Shown here: positions 30,799-40,590 of the stretch, piece after piece | Layout: each line of letters begins with the position of its first letter | Numbering within the stretch: the stretch's first letter is position 1 | NCBI GenBank assembly: GCA_014529385.2 | Contig: CM043969.1 | Location: 9,337,001 to 9,401,000, forward strand | Reading direction: 5' to 3' | Length of the DNA stretch: 64,000 bases | Source of the DNA: Adiantum capillus-veneris | Lineage: Eukaryota; Streptophyta; Polypodiopsida; Polypodiales; Pteridaceae | The notes under the pieces: model-generated | The model's input: the letters and a program-made list of their open reading frames with translations, nothing else | What the model was told of the DNA's origin: nothing | Database searches by the model: none | Made by a program: the position numbers and the translations under genes

Positions 30799-33447
30799 TT
30801 ACTCTAATGTAGCATTGTAAGCATTGACAAGGTTCATACTATCCTTAAGTTGTACTCCTTGCATCCATTTAGCATCTTCAAAAGGATAATTTTTGAACTT
30901 AATAAGATACCGTCGGATAATCTTACCATGTCGTAGTACCTTGTCTTCATGCCGAAGGATAGCTTCGGGTTGTAGCACCTCTTCTTGGTCTTCAACTTCG
31001 GGAGGGTTTTCAATAATTGGTTCAATTGGTGGCTCTCCTTTGTAGGGCTTAAGTAAGCTTACATGAAAGGCATTGTGTATAAGCCAATGGTTGGGCAACT
31101 TGAGTTGATAAGCCGTCTCATTGATAGGCTTCAAGATTTGGAAAGGACCATAGTATCTTTTTGCTAGTTTAGCATAATACTTTTGATGGCCCGTAGGATT
31201 TTTGCCCGTCGTTTGCCTTAATCGAGCCTTAGGAAACTTGAGTAAGACCCAATCATTTTCTTTGAACATTAAGGCTCTTCTGTGCTTATCAGCAGCAGCT
31301 TTTTGCCTTTGTTGAGAGATGGCTATAGCCTCCCTAATCTTTTGAAAAGATTCTTGTAGGTCACGGCTATACTCATCGGCGGCGAAGATCTTCCCATGTA
31401 CTTTCAGTAGCAAGGGACTTTTAGGTCTTCCTTCTATGATCTCAAAAGGTGCTTTGCCCGTAGAAGTATGTACAGTATTATTGTAGGCATACTCTACTAG
31501 CGGTAAATACTTTTCCCATTGTGAGCGTTGATCTACTTCGGTAACATAAGTCTTGAGTAGATCGAGTATCGTAAGATTGGCTATCTCACTTTGGCCATCC
31601 GTTTGTGGGTGATAGGCCGAAGAGAAATTCAATCTTGTTCCTAGATTTTCAAAGAGACCTTTCCAGAAATTACTGGTCATTCTAGGATCTCTATCTGACA
31701 CGATGGATGTGGGTAATCCATGGTGTTTGAAAATCTGAGATATGAAGAGAGTTGCCATTTGATGTGCCTTAATAGTCTTTTTGACAGGAATAAAATGTGC
31801 TTGCTTGCTAAACCTGTCGACTATTGTCCATATTCCTGTATTCCCATGGATAGACTTGGGTAATCCAAAGATGAAATCCATGGATATACTCTCCCATGGT
31901 GAATTTGGAATAGGCAATGGCTGGAGTAATCCAGGTTGCTTCCCTCTATCATACTTGGTCTTTTGGCATACTACACATTTTGAAACATACTCTTGTATGT
32001 CCACTTTCATGGTAGGCCAATAGAAATACGTCTCTACTCCTCGGAGAGTAGGTTGAATACCTCTATGCCCTGCATATGGAGGAGCATGGGATTCATACAT
32101 AACCTTCTCACGAAGGGAATGGGTAACACATAGCCTATTGCCGTGGAGAAGATAACCATCCTGCAAGGTGAATGGTTCCTCTTTCTTCCCCAAAGCAAGG
32201 GCTGACATTATGTCTCTAAAGTCAGGGTCAGTAGCATACTCATCTATCATAGAGGATAGATCATTGTGAGTAGCTATAGACACCGCATTAACTTTTGGTC
32301 GTCGTGAAAGTGCATCGGCAACTTGATTGTGCTTACCAGCTATGTGAGCAATATGGAAATTAAATTGCGAAAGAAAATTTGCCCACCTCATTTGTTTGTC
32401 GGAAAGCTTGGTTTGCGTCATGAAATACTTGAGACTTTGGTGGTCGGTTCGTAGGATAAATGGAGTCCCCAATAGGTAGTGCTTCCATGTGTCTAGGGCA
32501 TGTAGAACAGCTAAAAGCTCTTTCTCATAAATGCCCAAGACTCGTTCATCACCATTGAGCCTTCGGCTCTCATATGCTATGGCATGCCCTTCTTGAAGCA
32601 AAACCGCTCCAAGGCAATCACCACAAGCATCACATTGGACCTCAAATGGCTTTGAGAGATCCGGAAGCACGAGGACTGGTTGGGAAGTAAGCTTCTCTTT
32701 GAGTTTTTCAAAAGCATTTTGCTCCTTAGCAGTCCATACAAACTTAACGTTCTTCTTGGTTAAGTCGTGTAGTGGTCCTGCTACTTGAGAGAATTTTGCT
32801 ATGAAGCGTCTATAGTATGCACACATACCAATAAAGCTTCTTAGCTCATGTAGATTCCTTGGGTTAGGCCATGATTTTATTACCTCTAACTTTGATGGAT
32901 CCATACGAATACCATCGTGAGAGATAATATGGCCTAGATATTGAATCTCTTGAAGGAAGAATTCACTTTTCTTTTGGTTGAGAAAAAGTTTGTTCTCCCT
33001 CAAGGCTTGAAAAATCACTTGGAGATGTTGCTTATGTTCCTCCAAAGACTTGGAGTAGATGATGATATCATCGAAGAACACTCCAGTGAATTTTTGATAT
33101 GGTCTAAAAATTTTCTCCATCAAACGATTGAACGTAGCTGGTGCATTAGTCAAGCCAAAAGGCATGACTAGATATTCATAAAGACCAAATGTTGTGCGAA
33201 ACGCGGTCTTTAAGATATCCTCATCCACTATCCTTATTTGATGATAGCCACTCTTAAGGTCAATCCTACTGAAGTAGGTAGAGCCTTGTAGCTTATCAAA
33301 CAGATCTTCTACCCGAGGTACGGGAAATCTGTTTTTGATAGTGATATGGTTTAGTGCTCGATAGTCCACACACATACGGTATGTACCATATTTCTTTTGC
33401 ACTAAAAGGACTGGAGAACAAAAGGGAGAGGAACTAGGCCTCACCAT
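30799..33447 (-). CDS. F pol: RT, RNase H, integrase, chromodomain
   Basis: 882 codons from the first ATG after the TAG; the true polyprotein begins upstream. RT: VQKKYGTYRMCVDYRALN, then KTAFRTTFGLYEYLVMPFGL, active site GVFFDDIIIYS (FFDD). RNase H: VQCDACGDCLGAVLLQ, YEKELLAVLHAL, LRTDHQSLKYF, NQVADALSRR. Integrase: HHCC finger HAPPYAGHRG...CVVCQ; core ISMDFIFGLP, IVSDRDPRMTSNFW and HPQTDGQSEIAN (D,D,E all present); a GPY/F-like YYGPFQIL segment. The C-terminus (about residues 825-870; PEAILRHE ... YLIKFKNYPFEDAKWM) resembles a chromodomain, which in chromoviruses guides integration to marked chromatin. Complete and uninterrupted. Confidence 0.95.
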   Translation of the reverse strand: MVRPSSSPFCSPVLLVQKKYGTYRMCVDYRALNHITIKNRFPVPRVEDLFDKLQGSTYFSRIDLKSGYHQIRIVDEDILKTAFRTTFGLYEYLVMPFGLTNAPATFNRLMEKIFRPYQKFTGVFFDDIIIYSKSLEEHKQHLQVIFQALRENKLFLNQKKSEFFLQEIQYLGHIISHDGIRMDPSKLEVIKSWPNPRNLHELRSFIGMCAYYRRFIAKFSQVAGPLHDLTKKNVKFVWTAKEQNAFEKLKEKLTSQPVLVLPDLSKPFEVQCDACGDCLGAVLLQEGHAIAYESRRLNGDERVLGIYEKELLAVLHALDTWKHYLLGTPFILRTDHQSLKYFMTQTKLSDKQMRWANFLSQFNFHIAHIAGKHNQVADALSRRPKVNAVSIATHNDLSSMIDEYATDPDFRDIMSALALGKKEEPFTLQDGYLLHGNRLCVTHSLREKVMYESHAPPYAGHRGIQPTLRGVETYFYWPTMKVDIQEYVSKCVVCQKTKYDRGKQPGLLQPLPIPNSPWESISMDFIFGLPKSIHGNTGIWTIVDRFSKQAHFIPVKKTIKAHQMATLFISQIFKHHGLPTSIVSDRDPRMTSNFWKGLFENLGTRLNFSSAYHPQTDGQSEIANLTILDLLKTYVTEVDQRSQWEKYLPLVEYAYNNTVHTSTGKAPFEIIEGRPKSPLLLKVHGKIFAADEYSRDLQESFQKIREAIAISQQRQKAAADKHRRALMFKENDWVLLKFPKARLRQTTGKNPTGHQKYYAKLAKRYYGPFQILKPINETAYQLKLPNHWLIHNAFHVSLLKPYKGEPPIEPIIENPPEVEDQEEVLQPEAILRHEDKVLRHGKIIRRYLIKFKNYPFEDAKWMQGVQLKDSMNLVNAYNATLE

Positions 33448-33462
33448 CCCTTTGTCTACCAG
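33448..33462 (-). other. In-frame TAG and five-codon bridge between F gag-protease and pol
   Basis: Minus strand CAA TAG CTG GTA GAC AAA GGG ATG: the stop codon occupies 33465-33463, and the bridge LVDKG joins pol in the same frame. Related RTs have an acidic or polar residue here, so GAG to TAG by one base is the simplest explanation. Regulated readthrough is possible, since CAA before UAG recalls known leaky contexts, but the 3' context CUG differs from the classic CAR-YYA. Confidence 0.8.
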
Positions 33463-35580
33463 CTATTGTACTTGCCTCATGATCTCCTCTTGTTGAGCTT
33501 GTGAGACTCGATAAGGAGGTTTGTTAGGCGGTGAGCTTCCTGGAAGGAGCTCAATACGATGGTCATCATCCCCTCGTTTTGGAGGTAGGTCCATAGGGAT
33601 ATCATCGATGAATACATCTTGGAATCCTTTTAGAAAAGTAGACAAGTCTAACTCTTCTTGATTCCTATCATTTTCATTTGATGAAACATTATTAGCTTTT
33701 AGAGACTCTTTGACATAAATCATGTACGCAGAAACTGAGCTCTTCATTGATTTATCAAAAGAAAGAGGATTTACAAGTGGAATAGTGCGACCACGCTCAT
33801 TAGCATCTATATACGTGTTCTTTCCCCTGTAGGTGAAGTAAATTCTCCTTTCAGGGAACTTCATGTTGGCAGCCATGCGATCAAACCATGGTGCCCCTAG
33901 GATAACATCCTGATGTTGGAGGGGAGAGATGAAGAAGTCTTCTTTGTCGACATAGCTTTGGACATGAAGCCTCAACTTCCCAATCAAGGGAGTAACGGAG
34001 GCTTGTTGTCCCTTGAAAGCTGCATCAGCTGTTACTATATCTCCCATTTCAAAAGCTTGAATGCCCGACTTGGTGGCCAACTCTATTGATATGAAGTTGA
34101 GAGTAGAGCCAGGGTCAAACAAGATGAAGGCATCATGCTCTCTTACCTTTCCCCAAGCATAGGAGAGTGATGATCCTTTGCAATGAGCATCCTCTTTTGG
34201 AGCTTTGATGGTGGAAGCCCTAGGAGTCTCATTGCGAGTATTTTTCTTGGGGCAAGAACGATAGCCATGTCCTTGCTCCCCACACTTGAAACACTTATGG
34301 TCCTTGCGAAAAGCTTCAAGCTCTTCAGGAGAGAGTTTGTTTTTACCTTTGTAAACTCCCTTCTCCTTGGACCGATTGTTGTTGTTGTTGTTGGAAGTGC
34401 CTTGGGAATTATTTTGAGCATTGGATTTCCCCTTTGCATCATTTTTATCTTTGTTTTCCATGGGCTTGACATTACGTCTAGCCCCTTGATGGAAATTGAT
34501 GCGTGAAGCAACCATGGTGTGGTGGATTACTTCGGTAATAGTACCGGGCCGTTGAGAGTTGATATATTCGGCCATCTCTTCAGGTAATCCCGCACAGAAT
34601 TGTTGTCTTTGCTCGGCAAAGTCTATCTTTTGAAAGACAATAGCTTTGAGATGTAAATCCCAAAAATTATCTACATACTTGTTGATAGACTCATGAGAGA
34701 GGATCTTCAATCCGCGCCATTCGGTAAGAACTTTATCTTTAGTATCGCTTGGAAGAAATTGCTTCATGATGGAAACTCGTAGAGTTTTCCATGTCTTTGG
34801 GGCTTCTCCATTGCCACGAAGGCTAGCCCACCATTGACGAGCTGATTTTTGGAAGTGCATAGCTACATGGCGTAGCTTGGAGGACACTGTGAAGCCCTCG
34901 TCCCCAAAGGCCGCATCAAATTGCTGGATGAAGGCCAACACTTTGTCGGTAGCACCAAAGGTGTCATCATAGGTGAGAAAAGAGATACTCTTTCCTCCCT
35001 CCTTGAACTTCTTTAGCTTTTGTGACCTTCGCCATGCAGGAAATGATTTGCGATGCCCTCCCCTCTTGTATTCTCTAGGAGAATAGCCATAGCTTTCATC
35101 GGAAGAGAAGGAAGGTGAAGAAGAAGGAGAAGAGGGTGACCTCTTCCTAGCCCTTTTCTTCCTTTGTTTCCTCTCTTTCCTTTGAGAGTGATGAGGAGAA
35201 GGACTATGGGTTGCTCTTTTCCTCTTGGGAGGAGTAGGCGATCGTCTAGACCGCCTTCTTCGTGGAGCCACATCTTCAGAAGAACTTAGACTTTCATTGC
35301 TTTCTTTCTCTTTGGATTCCTCCTCTCGAATGGGAGAGAGTCTTCTTTTGGGGGTCTCTTCAAGAGGCCTCCTAAGCTCTCTCTCCTCTTGGAGAGGAAT
35401 GGAAATTCCATAGGCACGAAGTTGTTGAGTAACTTCGGCTTGCAAGGTAGGGTTGCCCATAGCTTGTTGCAACCTAGTCACAAGATAATTCACAAACATG
35501 GGAGCATCATCATTAGCACCTTCATGTGCAAAATCAAAGCTATCAATGTTCATTCTACTCTCTTGATTATTGTCAGCCAT
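33463..35580 (-). CDS. F gag-protease polyprotein
   Basis: 705 codons. Residues about 66-200 are rich in Arg/Ser and Lys (RRRRSRRSPTPPKRKRA and similar). Retrotransposon-gag domain about 205-365 (FIQQFDAAFGDEGF, ARQWWASLRG, WKTLRVSIMKQFLPS). CCHC zinc knuckle CFKCGEQGHGYRSCP from residue 430. Retropepsin motif LFDPGSTLNFIS with catalytic Asp 489 and VILGAPWFDRM about residue 570. It ends MRQVQ-TAG; the same frame continues LVDKG into pol at 33462. The ATG at 35580 (MADNNQESRMNIDS) follows a leader with the primer site. In gypsy elements gag and pol are made as one product or by recoding. Confidence 0.93.
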   Translation of the reverse strand: MADNNQESRMNIDSFDFAHEGANDDAPMFVNYLVTRLQQAMGNPTLQAEVTQQLRAYGISIPLQEERELRRPLEETPKRRLSPIREEESKEKESNESLSSSEDVAPRRRRSRRSPTPPKRKRATHSPSPHHSQRKERKQRKKRARKRSPSSPSSSPSFSSDESYGYSPREYKRGGHRKSFPAWRRSQKLKKFKEGGKSISFLTYDDTFGATDKVLAFIQQFDAAFGDEGFTVSSKLRHVAMHFQKSARQWWASLRGNGEAPKTWKTLRVSIMKQFLPSDTKDKVLTEWRGLKILSHESINKYVDNFWDLHLKAIVFQKIDFAEQRQQFCAGLPEEMAEYINSQRPGTITEVIHHTMVASRINFHQGARRNVKPMENKDKNDAKGKSNAQNNSQGTSNNNNNNRSKEKGVYKGKNKLSPEELEAFRKDHKCFKCGEQGHGYRSCPKKNTRNETPRASTIKAPKEDAHCKGSSLSYAWGKVREHDAFILFDPGSTLNFISIELATKSGIQAFEMGDIVTADAAFKGQQASVTPLIGKLRLHVQSYVDKEDFFISPLQHQDVILGAPWFDRMAANMKFPERRIYFTYRGKNTYIDANERGRTIPLVNPLSFDKSMKSSVSAYMIYVKESLKANNVSSNENDRNQEELDLSTFLKGFQDVFIDDIPMDLPPKRGDDDHRIELLPGSSPPNKPPYRVSQAQQEEIMRQVQ

Positions 35581-35982
35581 GTTAACAAAATTTTATGTAT
35601 GTACTTAGTGTATGCTTTGGCAATTCAAAACCTTAGTTGCCACTCCTCTTAGCCTTTGAAAATCGGCTCTTAAGTATCTACACCCACGGCTCAAAGTGGT
35701 TAATTATAGAGAGTAGAGGAGTAGGTCTAACATAGCAGAGTTGCCAAGGGCTAGCTCCTTTCGGACTTCTTATGGCTCAATAATGGTAAAGCCGTAGGCA
35801 AGTCTAAAAAGACTCCATTATTAAGTCCAAAGCTCCCGAGGTGTGCACCATCCCCCACATAGTGGGCTTAACAAAACCGGTATTAGATCCCAGTTCCACT
35901 TACTCTATTATAATTAACAACATCAACCATTTATAGGCTACTTAAGGACCTCTCTTCTTAAGCAAGAAAAGAGAAACCAAAT
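35581..35982 (-). other. F untranslated leader
   Basis: About 400 bp between the primer site and the gag ATG on the minus strand. No conserved protein. Confidence 0.7.
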
Positions 35983-35994
35983 GCTCTGATACCA
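35983..35994 (-). promoter_or_regulatory. F primer-binding site (initiator tRNA-Met)
   Basis: Minus strand TGGTATCAGAGC, one base from the LTR end. A perfect match to the primer site of plant chromoviruses. Confidence 0.9.
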
Positions 35995-35995
35995 A

Positions 35996-37618
35996 TGTAA
36001 TGGAATTTGCCTATTCAATTTGAGAATAGCGGAATTTAATGAGAGTACTTTCAAGAAATGATTTTGTGAGCATAGCGGGTAGACATAATTGAAGATAGCA
36101 ACATAATCATAGCAATTAGTTAACTTGGCATAGACAATACTTTTGCAAGAGAGAGAGTTTAGAGAACATGACAACAATTGAGGACCGGATTTATGTGGAG
36201 CCGGTCCCCCCTCCAATAGGCATTTGTATTATGATTTCTCCCATAAAGAGAGACTTGTTACAATACAGTCTTTGTGTTCCTTGTGACCTAGGTGATGCCA
36301 TGAAGATGGAAGGCTTCATGCACCACAAACATAACCTAAACTTTAAGAAAGCTTTAACTATCCCAAGCCTCAGTCCCAAGACCTCAAACACCTTCGAAGG
36401 TGGAGAGAGCTAGCAGGGAATGAGGGTAGGGAAGAGGAAGAAGAAACATTTCGTAGGAGAAAGAATTAGTTCCTCACTTATCATACTCTTGTTGCTAGCA
36501 TACATAATAGCATAGTAATGAAGAAGAAGGAGATGGCAAGCTTAAGCATTGAAGCATGGCTCTTGGTTGGATTTGCACTCCATAGCCAAGAGTGTTGGTG
36601 TAGGCTCTCAACCTCTACTTGCTTGGAGAGGGAGCTCTTGCACTTTTCATATCACACAATGAGAGTGCTTGTGAGTGTGTGTGGGTGAGTATACCCCCTA
36701 GGCACCCCCCTAGCTTTCTTGGGTCGAGCCCCCCTTGTAGCTCATGCCTGAAGCTCATTGGACCCCTCCAGGCCTAGCCAATCACAAGCAGGATCCATTA
36801 CAAGCAACATGGGTAGCCTTGGGACAAGTGTCCCCCTTTCCCCTTTGAGAGACAGGACTTGATAAATGCTAAAACAATTAGATAATTCATGTAATTTATC
36901 ATTGGACCCCTTTGAAGCCTAGCCAATAGGCTTCAAGCAACACATGAAGGTAACATGGGTAGGGCCTGACATGTGTCCTTGCTGCCTCTTCAAGATGGGC
37001 TTCCCTTGTGTGTGTGAGTGGGTGTTCTCTCTCTAGGCCCTAGGAAAAGGGCTCGCCCCCCCTCTTGTAGGAATGCTTTTGACTTTTAGGTGATCAAGCA
37101 CCTTACTCACCAAGCATGACAAAGCACTTGAACTAGGGGGGTTCCCACAAGCATCTCAGGCAAGCTTCTCAAGGCACCTCAAGTACTTTAATCATGCAGC
37201 AAGTCAAGCACCTCAAGCATGGAGCTAGTCAAGCACCTCAAGCATCTTAATCAAGCACCTCAAGCATGAAAAACACCTCAAGCATGACAAGCACCTCAAG
37301 CAGGACAAGCACCTCGAGCTTGGGCCGGGTTCCCACCTCAAGCTCAGCCCTAGCTTACTTAAGGTCAAAAGGACTTTTACACACATTTATTGGAGGTCTT
37401 CAATGAAGCTAACCCTAAGGTCTTATGCTCCATTGGTTAGCCTTGCTCTTTGATAGACCATCTCCCTTTTGGGCCCCTTTACATTGGCCCCGTGTTGAGA
37501 TAGATCTAAAAGCACATACCTATATCTTAACACTTGTTCCCGTTTATTCTCCCACATTAAGTGATCAATTTAATATGAGAAAATCATTTGGGTTAGTTAG
37601 ATATTAGATTTTATGACA
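35996..37618 (-). repeat. F 5' LTR
   Basis: 1623 bp, partner of 28817-30439. Its edges are set by the primer site on one side and the AAATC duplication on the other. The LTR drives transcription of F on the minus strand. Confidence 0.95.
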
Positions 37619-38911
37619 AAATCCAGGAAATATAAAATGCTTGATGATGTGATTTACATGAAAGAAAGAGGTTTGGTTTTGCGTCGTGTGCCCTGGAAAG
37701 AGGAAATCTACAAGATCTTCGAAGAAAATCATAAGGGATCTTGTGGAGTCCATTCTGTCATGAAGATCATGTTGCATAAAATTTTGCAAGAAGGCTATGT
37801 ATGGCCAAGCATTCAGCGGGATGTTAACCATTGTTGCAAGTCGTGTTTGCCTTGCCAAAAGATCGGAAAGAGAAATTTTAAGCCCAAATTGCAACAAATA
37901 ATTATAGCTTTTGATGTATTTGAAAAATGGGGTCTTCATGCTATAAGACCCTTACCTATGAGTAGCAAAATAAATTCTTACATTTTGAGAGTAGTGGATT
38001 ATTTGTCACGATGGGCAGAATCCAAGGCTGTCAAATAGATTACCAGCAAGGAGATGTGGAAATTTGTTTTTGAGCATATATGCTGCAGATTCGGTGTGCC
38101 CCTAGAACTACTTTTTGATAGAGGACCAGGATGTAGAGGAGAGCTATTTGATTTCTTATGCAAGAAGCTCAATATACAGCATAGGTACAATTCTCCTTAT
38201 TATCCACAATGCAATGGTCTCAATAAAAGATTCAATGGAGAGTTGGTAAAGACCTTGACAAAGATGACCCAGATACATGGGAAGACTTGGGATTGAGGGT
38301 TTCCTTGTGCATTATGGGCCTACAAAACTGCTATCAAAACGAGCATAGGATTTTCTCTTATCACTTGGTTTATGGAAAGAAAGCTTTATTGCCAATCGAA
38401 GTGGATAGTCCTGCACTCAAGCTATTGTCATTGGGAGATGAAGAGAAACAAAATTGACATGCAAAAAAGGTTATTGGATTTCCAATGTTTGCAATTGGAC
38501 AGAGTTTGAGCTTTGAGCTACTATGAGGAAGTGTCAAAGAAGACTCAGCTAAAAGACAATGAATACGTGGAGGATAAGAAAATTGAAAAGGGGTATATGT
38601 TATTGCGATACAATGGTAAATTGGACAATACCTTTTAGAAGAAGTTTCAAATCAAATGGGAAGGTCCTTTTACTGTTGTGAACAAATTTGAGAATGGCAC
38701 ATATCAGTTGGCTAATCTGAGTGGTGCACAACATAAATATTCTGTTAATGGTTATAGATTGAAGAAATACTTGGCACATTTGATGAAAATTGTGATAGAT
38801 GAGATGCTATCAATAGAGGAAGATAGTGTGGAAACATTTGAAGATGTGGATGAGGTTTTGGGGGATGAGATGCAGCAGTTGTTCACCCTAGGAATCTCTG
38901 CTTGTCATTAA
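37619..38911 (+). pseudogene. D integrase
   Basis: Resumes D coding directly after F: KYKMLDDVIYMKERGLVLRR, HHCC finger HKGSCGVHS ... CCKSCLPCQK (about 37730-37860), core start WGLHAIRPLP (catalytic Asp replaced by His), LLFDRGPGCRGELFDF (second Asp kept) and YPQCNGLNKRFNGEL (Glu replaced by Lys at the usual position). The C-terminal part has KGYMLLRYNGKL and KWEGPFTVVNKFENGTYQLANL (about 38660-38710). Stops at about 38036 and 38294 and frame changes near 38340-38520. Two of three catalytic residues look lost. Confidence 0.8.
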
Positions 38912-39235
38912 TGATCAAGTAGTCTAGGACGGGGCTGTCAAGCTATGTCAGGCACTTTTTGAATGAGCATAAAGTCACTAAGTCATGCTAAGAAGCTTGC
39001 CCACTAGCCTCATGTATATACATGTACATAGCCCTGCAAGTCTTGGAAGTGACCATGTAAAACTTCATGTACAGTGGTATGATTTTTGGAAGCCTGAATG
39101 CTGATGTTTTGGGTTTCTCAAGACTCCAAAACATGGTTTTTAATAATTATTTTCAACCATGCTTTATAGCTTGTGAATCAGACTTGTGCATCATGAGTTA
39201 TGAGCATCCGAAGCGGGCGGTCTCAACTTAGATGG
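38912..39235 (+). other. D 3' untranslated region
   Basis: Non-coding DNA between the integrase stop and the 3' LTR. A purine-rich GAAGCGGGCGG lies at 39210-39220 near the LTR edge. Confidence 0.5.
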
Positions 39236-39483
39236 TGATTGCGGGTGCATGCGATGAAGGAAACTAGGCCAACTTGAGAGTCTAAGATTATAAATACTGA
39301 AGTTTTATATTTCTTGAGATAGCCTAGGTGATGGGATTTGAGCCTTGTATTACAGTGCGTCATTCGGTGACCAGAGCAGCAAGTTATGCCTCGGGGAAAG
39401 TTGTTCGAGAGGTCCTCCTGCTTAGGGGAGAAGCTGGAAATTTTTGGCGAATCTAACCCTTGAGGAAGTTGCCATGTGGCATG
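39236..39483 (+). repeat. D 3' LTR, truncated
   Basis: Aligns with 23304-23555 (TGATTGCGGGTGCATGCG at the start, GCTGGAAATTTTTGG near the end). It stops at about 39483 where a different LTR-like sequence starts. The remaining ~700 bp of the LTR is missing. Confidence 0.7.
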
Positions 39484-39842
39484 TGTTAGCAGAAAGCTAA
39501 CACGGACACCATTTTTTGGAGTTCTCTTTGTAAAACATTTATTATTTTGATAAATCGAGAATATTGTAACTCTTATTTTCTCAGATAAACTTTGTAATTA
39601 ATGAGCCGGGGCTACAAGCTTCCAGATTGTATCAGCCAGTCATTACCCAGCTTTGGTAGAACTCCAGAATATTAGTTTTGACCACCCAAAAACCTTGGCT
39701 AAGGTATAAAAGCTAATTTTTGTAAGTTTTTGGATAAGAAATACACAGCGTGAGCTAACTGTACTCACTCCTATCCTTCTCGCGCTACCTACTCTCTCCC
39801 TGGTTGTCACATTGTAGTCACGTTTATTGCATTGCAACCACA
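39484..39842 (+). mobile_element. Possible solo LTR or LTR fragment (copia-like)
   Basis: Begins TGTTAGCAGAAAGCTAACAC (with a GTTAGC/GCTAAC inverted repeat) and has GGTATAAAAGC at about 39700 as a TATA box. It ends near TGCAACCACA. These are LTR-like features, but I find no convincing target duplication and no second copy in the window. Confidence 0.35.
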
Positions 39843-40387
39843 GGTAAGAGCTCTACGCATTGATTTAAGCATTTCAAAGTATTTTGTAGCTTTTGGCGTC
39901 GCCCGCGGCCTAATTTCATTATAACTAGGAATTTACACTTTTAAATAAAAAACTAATCATAGGTGGGGTATTGAGGCATCATTGCTAATCATTTAGATGC
40001 ATTCTGGGTCAAAAACGACTAGGTCAAAAATCCACTGTTGTTAATAATCACGATTTTGGAACTTGACCTAAAGTGGGGTTTGAGACCATAAGCATGTGTG
40101 CTGAGGTCTTATAAACATGTCCTATAAGTTTCGTTACATTTGGATGTCATTTGATGCTGTAATGGATGTGATTTGTTTGCTGATGAGCGATTAGCTTTTG
40201 GTGATTTCAGTCACTTGAGTGTAGCTTGAGCTAGATGTGAGTTGTTAGTTGTTTTTTGAGAGATTGACACCCTCTTGTAGCCTCTATGCACTAGTCGAGT
40301 CAGCTTCGTCCCATTGTTTGATAAATTAATCGTGGTTCTTGTTAATACTGCAATAAGATAGGATGATGAGGTTAGACATGCGTCCCA
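39843..40387 (+). repeat. 3' part of the LTR upstream of T1-B
   Basis: Non-coding DNA ending GCGTCCCA three bases before the primer site. It contains one degenerate copy of the T1 palindrome (about 40040-40060). It may be the right part of the T1-A/T1-B LTR whose left part lies at 21491-23303; the join is inferred. Confidence 0.45.
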
Positions 40388-40389
40388 TA

Positions 40390-40407
40390 TTTGGCGCCAT
40401 TGCTGGG
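40390..40407 (+). promoter_or_regulatory. T1-B primer-binding site, interrupted by element E
   Basis: TTTGGCGCCATTGCTGGG, continuing after E as CCGGGGATCG at 48932. The whole matches the TGGCGCCGTTGCCGGGGA primer site of plant Tat/Athila-type elements. E splits it with a 5-bp duplication (CTGGG/CCGGG). Confidence 0.75.
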
Positions 40408-40579
40408 TGTAAGAACTAGGGGAAACTAGACTGAAGATCCTCCTCCCAACCTCCCATTATATAAGCGGGCTCCTAGCCCCTTGCCCTAGACGGATCACCT
40501 GTCCACATTGTCTAGCCCGACCCTTGGCCGTAGTCCATGACCATCATAGTTCTTAGGTTACACGACCCTTGTCCTGACA
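40408..40579 (-). repeat. E 3' LTR
   Basis: 172 bp, same length as the partner at 48760-48931. TATA-like TTATATAAGC at about 40457 on the plus strand. The purine tract (minus GGGGGGAGTAA, 40590-40580) adjoins it. Confidence 0.92.
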
Positions 40580-40590
40580 TTACTCCCCCC

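Larger units (their letters stand above)
28817..37618 (-). mobile_element. F, nearly intact Ty3/gypsy chromovirus, minus strand
   Basis: 8802 bp, with two LTRs of 1623 bp (28817-30439 and 35996-37618) that start TGTAATGG and end ATGACA on the plus strand. A perfect 5-bp target duplication, AAATC, lies at 28812-28816 and 37619-37623. On the minus strand: 5' LTR, Met primer site, leader, gag-protease ORF, pol ORF, purine tract, 3' LTR. I count about 11 LTR differences, making this the youngest element here. The only coding defect that I see is one in-frame TAG between protease and RT. It separates the second RNase H of D from its integrase. Confidence 0.95.
23304..39483 (+). mobile_element. D, Tat-like Ty3/gypsy retrotransposon (dual RNase H), nested in the T1 LTR
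   Basis: Plus-strand element with 5' LTR (23304-24251), primer site, gag, protease, RT, RNase H, a second RNase H, integrase (after the F insertion) and a partial 3' LTR (39236-39483) whose first 240 bp align with the 5' LTR. Element F sits at 28817-37618 between the second RNase H and the integrase. The second RNase H and the TTTGG(C/T)GCC-type primer site suggest the Tat lineage. Every gene carries stops. Confidence 0.8.

Noticed and set aside
39836-39853. Possible primer-binding site (CAGGTAAGAGCTC) after the LTR-like 39484-39842
   Set aside because: Too many mismatches to TGGTATCAGAGC and no internal coding region follows; kept only as a possible solo LTR.
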